Below are positions 1-8,792 of a DNA stretch of 64,000 nt, piece by piece. The notes under the pieces were generated by a model. It did not search any database, was not told where the DNA came from, and was given only the letters and a program-made list of their open reading frames with translations. How positions within the stretch are numbered: the stretch's first letter is position 1; each line of letters opens with the position of its first letter. The position numbers and the translations under genes are program-made. Origin of the DNA: Clostridium sp. K4410.MGS-306 (GTDB lineage: Bacteria > Cyanobacteriota > Vampirovibrionia > Gastranaerophilales > Gastranaerophilaceae); contig LARD01000002.1 of assembly GCA_000980375.1 (NCBI GenBank), forward strand, positions 25,346 through 89,345. Direction: 5' to 3'.

Positions 1-804
1 AGTGTGTTAATCAGCGCTTTTACAATCTTTTTTGCATATACAGGTTTTGATGCTATTTCTACAGCAGCAGAAGAAACCAAAAACCCTCAAAAAGATATTC
101 CGATTGGTATTATAGGAACACTTGTTCTTTGTACTATCGTATACATATTTGTTGCACTTGTTTTAACAGGTGTGGTCAGATGGGACGCAATCAATATCCA
201 CGCTCCTATTGCCCATGCAATGCAAATGACAGGCCAGGGCTGGGTTGCCGGGTTGATTTCTGTCGGGGCGTTGACAGGATTGACATCTGTATTGCTCGTT
301 ATGCAGCTTGCTGCAACAAGAATTTTGTTCTCTATGGCAAGAGACAACTTTTTCCCTTCTATTTTGAAAAAAGTGCACCCTGTTTATAAAACTCCGCACG
401 TAATCACGTGGGTTGTTGGTATTGCAATGGTTATCGGCTGCATGTTCCTCGATTTGAACCTTGCTGCACAGCTTTGCATATTCAGCGTATTCACATCTTT
501 CATCATCGTGTGTGTAGGTGTTTTGATATTGAGAAAAACAGACCCTGAAAGACACAGACCTTTCAAGGTTCCGTTCTCGCCCTGGTTCCCGGCAATGGGT
601 ATAATCCTTTGCGGAGGGCTGATGGTTGTCGCAATCACAAGCATGGGTAAAACAGCATTGTTGTTCCCGCTCTGGCTTGCAATTGGCGTAGGTATTTACG
701 CAGGATACGGTTACAAAAGAAACCGCAGAATCGAAAGAATTGAAGAAAAAAGACAATCAAACAAAGAGGCAAGAGAACAGGCTTCATTATCAAAATATGA
801 ATAA
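1..804 (+). CDS. APC-family amino-acid permease, C-terminal part (cut by window start)
   Basis: The reading frame is open from the first base, so the true start lies outside the window. The 267 visible residues form the C-terminal half of a polytopic inner-membrane amino-acid transporter. The stretch FAYTGFDAISTAAEETKNPQ near the beginning is typical of the cationic amino-acid transporter branch of the APC superfamily, and the later RILFSMARDNFFP segment is the usual loop motif of that group. About six hydrophobic segments follow, ending in a Lys/Arg/Glu-rich cytoplasmic tail. It is expected to import amino acids by symport or exchange; the substrate cannot be read from this part. The next gene is preceded by its own promoter, so this gene probably ends its transcript here, although no clear intrinsic terminator is seen. 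Confidence 0.88.
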   Translation, partial: SVLISAFTIFFAYTGFDAISTAAEETKNPQKDIPIGIIGTLVLCTIVYIFVALVLTGVVRWDAINIHAPIAHAMQMTGQGWVAGLISVGALTGLTSVLLVMQLAATRILFSMARDNFFPSILKKVHPVYKTPHVITWVVGIAMVIGCMFLDLNLAAQLCIFSVFTSFIIVCVGVLILRKTDPERHRPFKVPFSPWFPAMGIILCGGLMVVAITSMGKTALLFPLWLAIGVGIYAGYGYKRNRRIERIEEKRQSNKEAREQASLSKYE

Positions 805-805
805 A

Positions 806-989
806 TATTAACTTAAAAACGCAAATATTAAGAAATGTAAAGCTGGGTTTCTTGACACCAAAATACAGTTACCATAAGCTTTTCTGTAAGATAAGATAAG
901 GTAAGGACGCTGGAGAAGTTTCAAGTTTTAATGAAAACCTCCGATAAAATATCTATTATATAGAAATAAGGTATTGTTTTGGAAAATTT
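806..989 (+). promoter_or_regulatory. Shared prepilin leader, copy 1 (promoter and 5' UTR)
   Basis: This is one of four related leaders (with those ending at 11180, 33817 and 39272), each directly before a glycine-rich prepilin-like gene. An AT-rich block with AAATATTAAGAAATGTAAA is followed by TTGACA at 852-857, a 17-base spacer and TAAGCT at 875-880, which reads as a sigma-70 promoter. Four GTAAG/ATAAG pentamers follow at 886-905, about where transcription should begin. This copy diverges from the others in its last 80 bases and has only a weak ribosome site (GGAAA at 981-985). Promoter function is inferred from the motif and its conservation. Confidence 0.75.
886..905 (+). repeat. GTAAG-type pentamer tandem repeat, 4 copies
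   Basis: The units read GTAAG, ATAAG, ATAAG, GTAAG and start 5 bases after the inferred -10 box. The same position carries 3, 2 and 3 units in the other three leaders, so copy number varies among paralogous sites. Confidence 0.85.
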
Positions 990-2813
990 ATGAAAAAGAA
1001 TTCTCTTAATAGCGTTTTCAGAGGTTTTACGCTGGCAGAGGCCCTTGTTGCACTGCTTGTTATCACTATAATTGTCGCGGCTTCACTGCCGATAATTACC
1101 AAGAAAAAACGTTCGATAGACCGTGTAACACACGGTGCTTACGCATGTTACTGGCAAAACGGCCAAATAATCGGCAGATACCTCATTGACCAAAAAGTTG
1201 CCATTGGCAAAACATACTACGACAACACAGAAGGAAGATACGGCTGTGAATTTACACCTCCGGCAGGTGCAAAAAACTTTGTTGTAACAACAGTTGGCGG
1301 CGGCGGTGGCGGTGCAGCCACAGGTGATGAAGCACAGGAAGCCAACCAGGTTTTTGAGAACGTTGGATCAAATACCTATAAAGTGCCGTTTTCAGGAAAT
1401 TACAAAATGCTTATTGTTGGCGGCGGTGGCGGTGGCGGACGCGCTGACCAATATGTTGTGCCAATTGGTAATTTACGCGTAATGAGAAGAGCTTGTACAG
1501 GTACTCAAGCTGCTATGGTTTATGTTTCCGATGTGTATCTCACAAAAGACGACAGATTGACATTCAAAGTCGGTGACGGAGGCGGTGCTTCTACAGACTA
1601 TTACCAGTCAGGCATGAGCGGTTCCGAGTCTTATGTATACAACAAAAACGGCCTCATTGCCCGTGCTGACGGCGGAGGTGGAGGCTGCAGCTACAAAGCT
1701 GGTCGTAGTGTTTCCGAAAGAGCAATTATTGGTTTCAACGCATCAGGCGGAGGCCGATCAATAGGCAAAAATTATGATGGAACAGCACTTAGCGGCCTTG
1801 GTTCAAAAGTTGTTGAGTACTTAAACACTATATACAGCGGTTCACCGGGTAAGGGCTTTATTAATTCACAAAATGCTTCCAAGCCAAAAGGCACAATATA
1901 CAACGGCAAAAGTGTCGGTACAAACCAGTCTTCTTATCACCAGAATGACTTTTATGACATGCAGCTTATTTCGCAGCTGGACAGTTTTGAAAGTGAATTT
2001 GGCGTTAATTTTAACAGATATGTAAGAACAAATAATCAAGGAGAATGCAATGGCCGTACAGCTATGTATGGTTGCGGCGAATTGTACAACTTCAACGGTG
2101 CCGGAGGCGGCGGTGAAGGTCAGATAAGCGGCAGTTACTGGGATTTTGGTCAGGCAAAAGGCGGAGATGGTATTGTCATAATTAAAGGCAGCCCTCTTTA
2201 TCCCGGTAAAGGCGGCTATGCGGGAAAAGTTAAGCAGACACCTTTTGCTTCACTTCCTGCAAAAACGCTTCTCTTCCCCGGACGAGGCGGAGCGGGCGGT
2301 TATATTGAACCTAAAAGACGCCATTCATTGTTAGGCGATCGTTACGAACCCACAGCTGTTGCAGCACAACAGGGCGAATCATCTTATATAAAAAATTATG
2401 CAAAAGCTGATGGCGGACAACCGGCCCCTGTTGTCAATGTGTCAGATAATAACACTATTAACAATGAGCAGTCTTCATACGGAGCTGCAGGCGGAAGCGG
2501 TGAGATTGCAAACATTGTTCCTACCTACAAACAAAAAGGCGGAGCAGGTGGTTACTCTGACAAAAACATAAACGGTTATACAAATAACAACACTATAAAC
2601 GGTTTATCAAGGCCGCTTTTTGCAAACGGCAGAGAGGTTGATACCTTCAACAACCTTATAGGCGCCGGCTCCGGCGGTGGCGGGGGCACAGCTACAGGCA
2701 AGACTTATACCTCAGACGATGCCAAATTTTCGGGTAAAATGCAAAACTTTATAGATGCCAATATGGGCAGAGGCGGTGACGGCTCTTCGGGCGTTGTGTT
2801 TATCCAGTGGTAA
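990..2813 (+). CDS. Glycine-rich prepilin-like surface protein 1
   Basis: The 607-residue product starts with a short basic leader and RG|FTLAEALVALLVI, a class III (type IV prepilin) signal with Gly12 before the cut, Phe13 and Glu at +5. One hydrophobic helix of about 20 residues is followed by PIITKKK. A conserved block CEFTPPAGAKNFVVTTVG leads into a very long glycine-rich region with runs of 6-7 Gly; a KTLLFPGRGG motif lies about two-thirds along, and the protein ends GSSGVVFIQW. Prepilin peptidase cleavage and export through a type IV pilus or type II-like machine are inferred; the Gly-rich part resembles phage-type glycine-rich adhesin domains. Start ATG 990 gives the signal its usual short leader. 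It is followed after 27 bases by a paralogue, so the two are probably co-transcribed. Confidence 0.85.
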   Translation: MKKNSLNSVFRGFTLAEALVALLVITIIVAASLPIITKKKRSIDRVTHGAYACYWQNGQIIGRYLIDQKVAIGKTYYDNTEGRYGCEFTPPAGAKNFVVTTVGGGGGGAATGDEAQEANQVFENVGSNTYKVPFSGNYKMLIVGGGGGGGRADQYVVPIGNLRVMRRACTGTQAAMVYVSDVYLTKDDRLTFKVGDGGGASTDYYQSGMSGSESYVYNKNGLIARADGGGGGCSYKAGRSVSERAIIGFNASGGGRSIGKNYDGTALSGLGSKVVEYLNTIYSGSPGKGFINSQNASKPKGTIYNGKSVGTNQSSYHQNDFYDMQLISQLDSFESEFGVNFNRYVRTNNQGECNGRTAMYGCGELYNFNGAGGGGEGQISGSYWDFGQAKGGDGIVIIKGSPLYPGKGGYAGKVKQTPFASLPAKTLLFPGRGGAGGYIEPKRRHSLLGDRYEPTAVAAQQGESSYIKNYAKADGGQPAPVVNVSDNNTINNEQSSYGAAGGSGEIANIVPTYKQKGGAGGYSDKNINGYTNNNTINGLSRPLFANGREVDTFNNLIGAGSGGGGGTATGKTYTSDDAKFSGKMQNFIDANMGRGGDGSSGVVFIQW

Positions 2814-2840
2814 TAGACAGCTATTTAGTAAAGGAAGAAT

Positions 2841-4706
2841 ATGATTAATACAAAAAAGAAAAATCAAAAAAAACATAAAGCTTTCTCTCTGGCAGAAGCG
2901 CTGATAACGCTTCTTGTAATCTGTATTGTTGTAATGGCTTCCGTGCCTGTCATTACAAAAAAACGTAAAAAGATGGAGAACGTTAACAGAAACTCATTTG
3001 CTTGCTATTGGAAAGGAAATACCATCGTTGGCAAATATAATCTCAACGGCAAAGTGTCAGATGCACAAACCGTTACAGAAACAGGCCCTGATGGAACATC
3101 GCGTACCGGCTGCAAATTTGACCCGCCGAACAATGCCAAAAACTTTGTAGTTACAGTAGTTGGCGGCGGCGGAGGCGGTGCAGCCGGCAAAGGACGCGCC
3201 GAAAGTTTTGTAATTTCAGGTGGAACACAAAGCGGTAATTTTACAGTACCTGTTGACGGTTTATACAAAATTCTTGCAATAGGTTCCGGCGGAGCGGGCG
3301 GCCACACAAGTTCCGACCAGGTAAGGCATAAAAGCTGTTCTCAAGGCAGCGGCGGATGTCAACCCCCTGCAACAACAGGCTCTCCGGCAGGCATGGTCAT
3401 AACAAATGATATAAAACTGGATAAAAACGGCAAAATCTCTTACTCGCTTGTAGACCCAGGCTGGGCAAGAGAAGACAATGACGGACACGCAAGTAACGGC
3501 GGGGATACGTGGGTTACATACACAGGCAACGACAGCCAGACAAGTGCATACCGTTCTTTCACAATCGGTGCACAAGGCGGTGGTGCAGGTGCCTGCACAA
3601 ACTATGACGGTAAAGACAAAACACGCTGGTGGCAATGTACTGATACAAGATACGGCGAACGTTCAAGAAATGCTGACAGTTGTATAAGAGATGGTAACGG
3701 GTTCTATCCCAGATATGGTGTAACCAAAAAAGGCAACAAAGAAAGCCATCCGTACATTCGCGGTGCTCATGCCGGCGGTGCAGGTGTTACAAACCTCAAC
3801 GGATTTTCCAGCAGTGATTTTAAACTCCACTACGAAGCAAGCAGCACTGCTTACGGCAGTATCTTTGAATACGAAAAACCGGGTGCATACAGAATGAACC
3901 GCTCGGGCGGGAAAGCTACAGCTATAGCTTATAAAGATTCTGACAACTGGGGACGCCCTTACAGAAACAGTGCTCTTACATATGCAAGACTCGTAGAATT
4001 CAAGCTGTGGGATCGTGAAGATTTGGAACACCCAATTGGTTCCGGCGGATATGGTTCCGGTGGTGGTTTAAAAAACAAAAAAGCCTGTAACAATGCATAT
4101 CCTAACAGATGCCCTGATGAAGGACGTAACCACAAAGATCCAAAAGGCAATGGCGGATATGGTGCAGTATCTATAGTCTGGAACCGTTCTTACGCAGGTT
4201 TTGGCGGTACTGCAGGTCAGGTGCTCCAGCTTCCGTTTGCACAATTGCCCAAAAACACTCTTTGCTTCCCGGGTAAAGGCGGTGCCGGCGGTGTAATCGG
4301 CCATTACGGCGGTTATGACGGAGAGTACTCATACCTTAAAAACTATCCTACGGTTGGAGGCGGAAAAGGTGCCTCTGAAATAAACTACGACAGCTCAAGC
4401 ACCTACTACGACTCTAAAGCAGGTGAAGTGGCCAAAGCACAAAGCGGTGAGCTTGCAAATATCAACCCTGTTACAAAACAAGAAGGCGGTGCCGGCGGTT
4501 TCACTACTTTGGATGACAACGGTTACATAGACAATTCTACAAATTATAACGGACTTACGCGTGAAATGTTTGTCAATGGTGTAGAAATAGGCATGTTCAC
4601 ACAACTGTTCGGCGCAGGCTCCGGCGGCGGAGGCGGCACAGGCTGGATAGACCAGCAGGGTGAAGGCGGCGACGGTTCATCAGGTATTGTCTTTATCCAA
4701 TGGTAA
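2841..4706 (+). CDS. Glycine-rich prepilin-like surface protein 2
   Basis: This 621-residue paralogue follows in tandem and has an AAAGGAAG ribosome site 2-3 bases upstream. The N-terminus is KAF|SLAEALITLLVI, with Ala rather than Gly before the expected cleavage and Glu at +5, followed by the helix and PVITKKRKK. Then come CYWKGNTIVGKY, CKFDPPNNAKNFVVTVVG and a long Gly-rich region that contains more cysteines and aromatic residues than its partner. KNTLCFPGKGG lies about three-quarters along, and the C-terminus is GSSGIVFIQW. It has no leader of its own and ends the two-gene transcript at a strong terminator. Export by prepilin peptidase and the pilus machinery is inferred; the binding target is unknown. 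Confidence 0.85.
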   Translation: MINTKKKNQKKHKAFSLAEALITLLVICIVVMASVPVITKKRKKMENVNRNSFACYWKGNTIVGKYNLNGKVSDAQTVTETGPDGTSRTGCKFDPPNNAKNFVVTVVGGGGGGAAGKGRAESFVISGGTQSGNFTVPVDGLYKILAIGSGGAGGHTSSDQVRHKSCSQGSGGCQPPATTGSPAGMVITNDIKLDKNGKISYSLVDPGWAREDNDGHASNGGDTWVTYTGNDSQTSAYRSFTIGAQGGGAGACTNYDGKDKTRWWQCTDTRYGERSRNADSCIRDGNGFYPRYGVTKKGNKESHPYIRGAHAGGAGVTNLNGFSSSDFKLHYEASSTAYGSIFEYEKPGAYRMNRSGGKATAIAYKDSDNWGRPYRNSALTYARLVEFKLWDREDLEHPIGSGGYGSGGGLKNKKACNNAYPNRCPDEGRNHKDPKGNGGYGAVSIVWNRSYAGFGGTAGQVLQLPFAQLPKNTLCFPGKGGAGGVIGHYGGYDGEYSYLKNYPTVGGGKGASEINYDSSSTYYDSKAGEVAKAQSGELANINPVTKQEGGAGGFTTLDDNGYIDNSTNYNGLTREMFVNGVEIGMFTQLFGAGSGGGGGTGWIDQQGEGGDGSSGIVFIQW

Positions 4707-4720
4707 AGACATGTTTAATA

Positions 4721-4762
4721 AACAGTACTTATTCGACCTCTGATTTTCAGGGGTCTTTTTTT
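4721..4762 (+). terminator. Conserved ACAGTACTT box plus intrinsic terminator
   Basis: AACAGTACTTATTC (4721-4734) is followed at once by a 9-bp stem (4735-4743 with 4747-4755, one G-U pair), a 3-base loop and a run of seven T. The same box directly precedes the terminators of three other prepilin-like genes. Confidence 0.9.
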
Positions 4763-4809
4763 AATGCTATAATTATTTTATATAAAATATAGTATTAAGG
4801 GGTCAGTTT

Positions 4810-6261
4810 ATGAAAATAATGTTTGTGTCAGCCGAAGTTGCACCGTTTTCCAAAGTCGGAGGGCTTGCCGATGTTGTGGGCAGTTTGCCGAAAGTTCTTG
4901 AAAAAATGGGGCACGAGGTGGCAATTTTTACCCCTTTACACGGCTGCATTGACCAGCACAAATACGGTATCGAAGAGCTGGAAAACTCTAAATTGACCAT
5001 TGATTACAGCTATGGCCAGTATTATTTCAACCTCAAAATGGCTAAACTGCCCGGTACAAAAAATGTTAACGTGTTCTTTTTGGACAACAACAAATATTTT
5101 GCTCCGTTTCATGAAGTTTACCCGAGAAACATAGACACAAGATACGAGCATGAAAGATTTATTGCGTTTTCGCATGCAGCTATTGAATATGCGCGTCTTT
5201 TAAACTTCAAGCCCGATATCATACACTCAAACGACTGGCACACAGCTATGATTCCGCCTTACATGAAGATAAATTACAGAAACGATCCGTTTTTTAAGGA
5301 TACAAAAAACTTTTTCTCCATCCACAACATAGCATATCAGGGACAGTGGTTTGATGATTTGCTCTATTTTGCGCAGCTTGACCACAAAGATGTGTGGAAC
5401 TGCTGGGGGCTTGAGCATTTTGGTATGCTCAACTGGATGAAAGGTGCAATAAACTATGCTGACAAAGTGGTGGTTGTTTCGCCAAATTATGTTAACGAAA
5501 TAAAAACCTACGAAGGCGGCAAGGGGCTGGATTGGACACTTAACCACAATGCGCATAAACTGCTCGGTATTTTAAACGGAGTGGATTACAGCGTTTACAA
5601 CCCTGCAACGGATAAATGTATTGCAAGAAATTATGATGCACAACATGTCCAGTACAAAGAAGACAACAAAAAAGCTGTACTAAAAGAATTCGGACTTCCT
5701 TATGTAGAAGACAAACCTCTTATTGCCGTTGTTTCAAGACTTGTTGAGCAAAAAGGTTTTGATCTTTTTGGCCCTGTTTGCGAGGAGCTCAAAACACTGG
5801 ATGCGCAGTTTATTATATTGGGAACAGGCGCGCAGCATTACGAAGACATGTTCCGTTACCTCAGCGCTACAAGCGAAAATATTCGCGCAAGAATAGAATT
5901 TTCAGCACAGTTGGGCAATCTGATGTATGCCGGAGCTGACATGTTTCTTATGCCATCAGCTTTTGAGCCGTGCGGGTTGAGCCAGCTTATTTCGCTAAAA
6001 TACGGTACTGCTCCGATTGTAAGGGCAACAGGCGGGCTGGATGATACAATTGTCGGTTATCCCATGGACAAAGGCGACGGCTTCAAGTTCTGGAATTACA
6101 GCCCTTACGCTATGATGGACTGCATAAGATATGCACTCAATATCTACAAAGACAAACGCGATTGGGCACAGATTGTACAAAATGCCATGAATGCTGACTT
6201 TAGCTGGGATAAAAGCGCACAAAAATACGTAGACGCGTACAAGGAAGTCTTAAATATATAA
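4810..6261 (+). CDS. glgA: Glycogen synthase (ADP-glucose type)
   Basis: The 483-residue product has the GT5 glycogen synthase layout. The N-terminal ADP-glucose-binding motif is KVGGLADVVGSLPKVL (residues about 15-30), HSNDWHTA follows near 140, and the C-terminal nucleotide-binding half contains VVSRLVEQKGFDL and PSAFEPCGLSQL with its conserved Glu. It should extend alpha-1,4-glucan chains from ADP-glucose in the cytoplasm. The length matches the family. A GGGGTC site precedes ATG 4810. With the GH57/DUF3536 protein at 23737-26325 it points to glycogen storage and remodelling, but glgB and glgC are not in the window. The next ORF starts 3 bases after the stop, so they share a transcript. 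Confidence 0.96.
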   Translation: MKIMFVSAEVAPFSKVGGLADVVGSLPKVLEKMGHEVAIFTPLHGCIDQHKYGIEELENSKLTIDYSYGQYYFNLKMAKLPGTKNVNVFFLDNNKYFAPFHEVYPRNIDTRYEHERFIAFSHAAIEYARLLNFKPDIIHSNDWHTAMIPPYMKINYRNDPFFKDTKNFFSIHNIAYQGQWFDDLLYFAQLDHKDVWNCWGLEHFGMLNWMKGAINYADKVVVVSPNYVNEIKTYEGGKGLDWTLNHNAHKLLGILNGVDYSVYNPATDKCIARNYDAQHVQYKEDNKKAVLKEFGLPYVEDKPLIAVVSRLVEQKGFDLFGPVCEELKTLDAQFIILGTGAQHYEDMFRYLSATSENIRARIEFSAQLGNLMYAGADMFLMPSAFEPCGLSQLISLKYGTAPIVRATGGLDDTIVGYPMDKGDGFKFWNYSPYAMMDCIRYALNIYKDKRDWAQIVQNAMNADFSWDKSAQKYVDAYKEVLNI

Positions 6262-6264
6262 AAT

Positions 6265-6549
6265 ATGGATAAACCATGTGTGTATATTCTTGCTAATAAA
6301 AACAACACTACTTTGTATGTAGGGGTTACTTCGTGTTTAAAAAAAAGAATTTTTGAACACAAAAGCAAAGCTGTAAAATGTTTTTCATCAAAATATAATG
6401 TTGATAAACTTGTGTATTATGAAATATTTGATGATATGGAGCAAGCAATTAAAAGAGAAAAACAGCTGAAAGCCGGTTCAAGAATAAAGAAGTGTAACTT
6501 AATAGAATCTTTTAATTCAGGCTGGGTAGATTTGTATAATGAAATTTAA
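6265..6549 (+). CDS. GIY-YIG domain small nuclease-like protein
   Basis: This 94-residue protein is a single GIY-YIG domain of the short YhbQ/UPF0213 type. VYILANKNNTTLYVGVT carries the two strands of the family signature (Y-I ... Y-V-G), followed by LKKRIFEHKSK with the expected Arg and His, YYEIFDDMEQAIKREKQLK with the conserved Glu, and a basic end. Such small proteins are assumed to be DNA nucleases, but their cellular role is poorly known. It starts 3 bases after glgA, and a palindromic repeat element begins 6 bases past its stop, so the pair may have arrived with the repeat; that link is speculative. Confidence 0.88.
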   Translation: MDKPCVYILANKNNTTLYVGVTSCLKKRIFEHKSKAVKCFSSKYNVDKLVYYEIFDDMEQAIKREKQLKAGSRIKKCNLIESFNSGWVDLYNEI

Positions 6550-6555
6550 TTTTGT

Positions 6556-6695
6556 GTCATTGCGAGGCAAAGGGCACTGGAGTAAAACAATTATAAAATT
6601 TACGAAGCAATCTCTTCTTTTAATTTTCTTTGTTACAGATTGCTTCGTGAGTTTAACTTTTTTTATATATTAAAAGTTCTTTGCCTCGCAATGAC
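6556..6695 (+). repeat. MITE/REP-like inverted-repeat element
   Basis: The outer arms are a perfect 17-bp inverted repeat (GTCATTGCGAGGCAAAG at 6556-6572 and its complement at 6679-6695). Nested inside is a 12-bp perfect pair (ACGAAGCAATCT at 6602-6613 with 6637-6648). The 140-bp unit would fold into a long hairpin. The CATTGCGAGG...GAAGCAATC wording resembles dispersed non-autonomous palindromic elements seen in many bacteria. It has no coding capacity and lies between two convergent genes. Confidence 0.8.
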
Positions 6696-6702
6696 GTTGC
6701 TT

Positions 6703-8571
6703 CTATTCCTGTGCGGGCTGTTCGTCTTGTTGAGCTTCGTGTTCTTCTGTGATTTCGGTTGCGTCAACAAAAGGCGTTTCTTTGCACATTTTGATACGGC
6801 TTATTCTTCTGCCGTCTATTTCCAAAATTGTATAAGTAATATTTTTGTCTTCTATAACATCGTTGAGCTCCGGCTCTCTGCCTAACAGGCCGAAAACATA
6901 ACCCCCTATTGTCTGGAAGTCTTCATTCGGTATGTCGAGGTCAAATCTTTCGTTGATGTCTTCAATATCCATTTTGCAAGAAACATTCAGCGTGTGCTCA
7001 TCTATCTTAACAACCTCGGGCGTTTCGACCTTGTCAAACTCGTCATAAATTTCGCCTACGATTTCTTCTAAAATATCCTCAATTGTTACAATACCTGCAA
7101 TACCGCCATGTTCATCCACAACAGCTGCAATTTGATTTTTTGAGGAAGTAAAATCGCTCAAAAGGTCGGAAATAAATTTGTTTTCCGGCACAATCAAAAG
7201 CTCTCTGGCAAGAAACTCTATAGAAAAATGCTCGTCCACGTGATTGTTTTTGATTACTTTCAAAACGTCTTTTGCATTTATAACACCAATGATATTGTCC
7301 ACATTGTCTCTGTAAACAGGGATTCTTGTGTGGCCTGAGCTGATAATCATATCAGCGAGCTCATTGATATTTTCTTCGACATTAACCATAAAGATTTCTG
7401 TTCTAGGCACCATGATTTCTCGCACAACAGTGTTTGCAAATCCAAAGAAATTTTGGAGCATAGTTGCTTCGTGGTTGTCGATTGTTCCTATTTTTTCGCC
7501 TTCTTTAATGAGCTTTGTGAATTTTTCTTCCCAGTTGTCTTCGGCATCGTGTGCCTGAAGCTCGATTGTGATATGGGTTATATTTTTGATAACTTTTTTG
7601 ATTTTGCGCTCCAGCATGTCAGCAATATCATCTGCGTCTTTCATCTGGGTTTCGGGATCAACTTCGATTGTCATGTTAATAATCAAACCTGATGAACCCA
7701 AATCTATTGTCTTGAGCTCGATTACGCCTGTGATGCCATGGATTGTAGAAGCAACCTCACGGATTTTTTCTTCCACATCAGGCTCGGCAGACTGCACTGT
7801 CAGGCTGTTTACATTGTTTTTCAACAGGTAAATAGCAAGGAAAAACAGGATTGTACCAATGATTACAGAAGCGATTGCGTCCGGCACGTATGCAAGGTTC
7901 GAAGGCATTACAAATTTTGCCAGCGTAAGAGCTACAAATGCGACAATTACACCGGTGAGGGCTGCTGTATCTTCGTACCACACAAATTTTGTTGTGGGAC
8001 TTTTAATTTCGCCTATGTATTTTATTGAGCGGAAAAACTCTTTTACAGGGTTTTTTTCTTCGATTCCTACTTCGTGTAAAACAGCCTTGGATGCGCTTAT
8101 TACAGCCCAAGCTTCAAACATAATGCTGCATATCAAAGCAATTGCAATGGCATTGTAATGTACAAGAAGGTCATTGGTTTCTTCTGCGTGCAAAAGTTTT
8201 TCAAAACCGTGGTAAATAGCCACGAAAGTACCACCCAGCATAAGTATTGAAGCAAACATTGCCCAGACGTTAGCCTCTAATCCGTAGCCAAACGGGTGTG
8301 CGTTGTCAGCGGGGCGGGAGCCTCTTTTTATGCCCACAAGAAGGCAGATACTGTTAAAAGAATCTACGCCCGAGTGGATGGCTTCTGCCAGCATTGCGGA
8401 ACTGGAAGAGAAAAAGAAACAAATCAATTTAACAAGTGCAATCCCGAGATTTGCAATCAGGGCTTTGATTACAGCCATGAATTTTGAGTTATCTGCTTTT
8501 TCCTGTATTGATTCTTCTGTGCTAATTTCGTCGTTGTTTTTAGTTTCCAAGTTATAACTGTCAGATGACAT
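6703..8571 (-). CDS. CDF metal transporter fused to CBS pair and CorC/HlyC domain
   Basis: The 622-residue product joins two modules. Residues about 30-330 form a cation diffusion facilitator with six membrane segments: AEAIHSGVDSFN gives the HxxxD metal motif of helix II, HPFGYGLEANVWAMF is the usual loop, and YEDTAALTGV in helix V resembles the ZNT9/SLC30A9 branch rather than the HxxxD of ZitB/FieF. A cytoplasmic domain follows. Residues about 380-520 are a CBS pair (REIMVPRTEIF; DEHGGIAGIVTIEDILEEIVGE), and about 535-605 match the CorC_HlyC domain (QTIGGYVFGLLGREPE). In ordinary CorC-like proteins this back end follows a DUF21/CNNM membrane domain; here a CDF domain takes its place. The role is probably divalent-cation efflux controlled by nucleotide or ion binding (inferred). 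The tail is acidic and Glu-rich. Confidence 0.9.
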   Translation of the reverse strand: MSSDSYNLETKNNDEISTEESIQEKADNSKFMAVIKALIANLGIALVKLICFFFSSSSAMLAEAIHSGVDSFNSICLLVGIKRGSRPADNAHPFGYGLEANVWAMFASILMLGGTFVAIYHGFEKLLHAEETNDLLVHYNAIAIALICSIMFEAWAVISASKAVLHEVGIEEKNPVKEFFRSIKYIGEIKSPTTKFVWYEDTAALTGVIVAFVALTLAKFVMPSNLAYVPDAIASVIIGTILFFLAIYLLKNNVNSLTVQSAEPDVEEKIREVASTIHGITGVIELKTIDLGSSGLIINMTIEVDPETQMKDADDIADMLERKIKKVIKNITHITIELQAHDAEDNWEEKFTKLIKEGEKIGTIDNHEATMLQNFFGFANTVVREIMVPRTEIFMVNVEENINELADMIISSGHTRIPVYRDNVDNIIGVINAKDVLKVIKNNHVDEHFSIEFLARELLIVPENKFISDLLSDFTSSKNQIAAVVDEHGGIAGIVTIEDILEEIVGEIYDEFDKVETPEVVKIDEHTLNVSCKMDIEDINERFDLDIPNEDFQTIGGYVFGLLGREPELNDVIEDKNITYTILEIDGRRISRIKMCKETPFVDATEITEEHEAQQDEQPAQE

Positions 8572-8711
8572 TTTTTATCCTTATTGTTTTAGGTTAACCG
8601 AATGTATATATCATAACGGGAAAAAAGGCGCTTTGCAATGTTTATTCCTCAATTAGATGTATTAACAAGCTCAATAAAATATTATATAATTGTCTGTATT
8701 AAATTTTTTTT

Positions 8712-8776
8712 AAACTTTTGTAAAGTTTAGGAAAAAATCTATAAAGTTTTGACTGGAATCTGTCGAAGTATATAGA
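8712..8776 (+). promoter_or_regulatory. Likely promoter of the HD-GYP gene with upstream inverted repeat
   Basis: TTGACT (8749-8754) and TATAGA (8771-8776) are separated by 16 bases, ending 16 bases before the ATG. Upstream lies AAACTTT-TGT-AAAGTTT (8712-8728), a perfect 7-bp inverted repeat that could be an operator. The rest of the 8572-8792 gap is AT-rich and must also hold the divergent promoter of the CDF-CorC gene. Confidence 0.5.
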
Positions 8777-8792
8777 GTAATATGGTGTATGT

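Noticed and set aside
163..756. 197-codon minus-strand frame over the permease
   Set aside because: It lies antisense to a well-supported transporter, is full of Cys/His/Asn, and has no homologue by eye.
6640..6885. 81-codon plus-strand frame
   Set aside because: It starts inside the MITE-like element and runs antisense through the end of the CDF-CorC gene.
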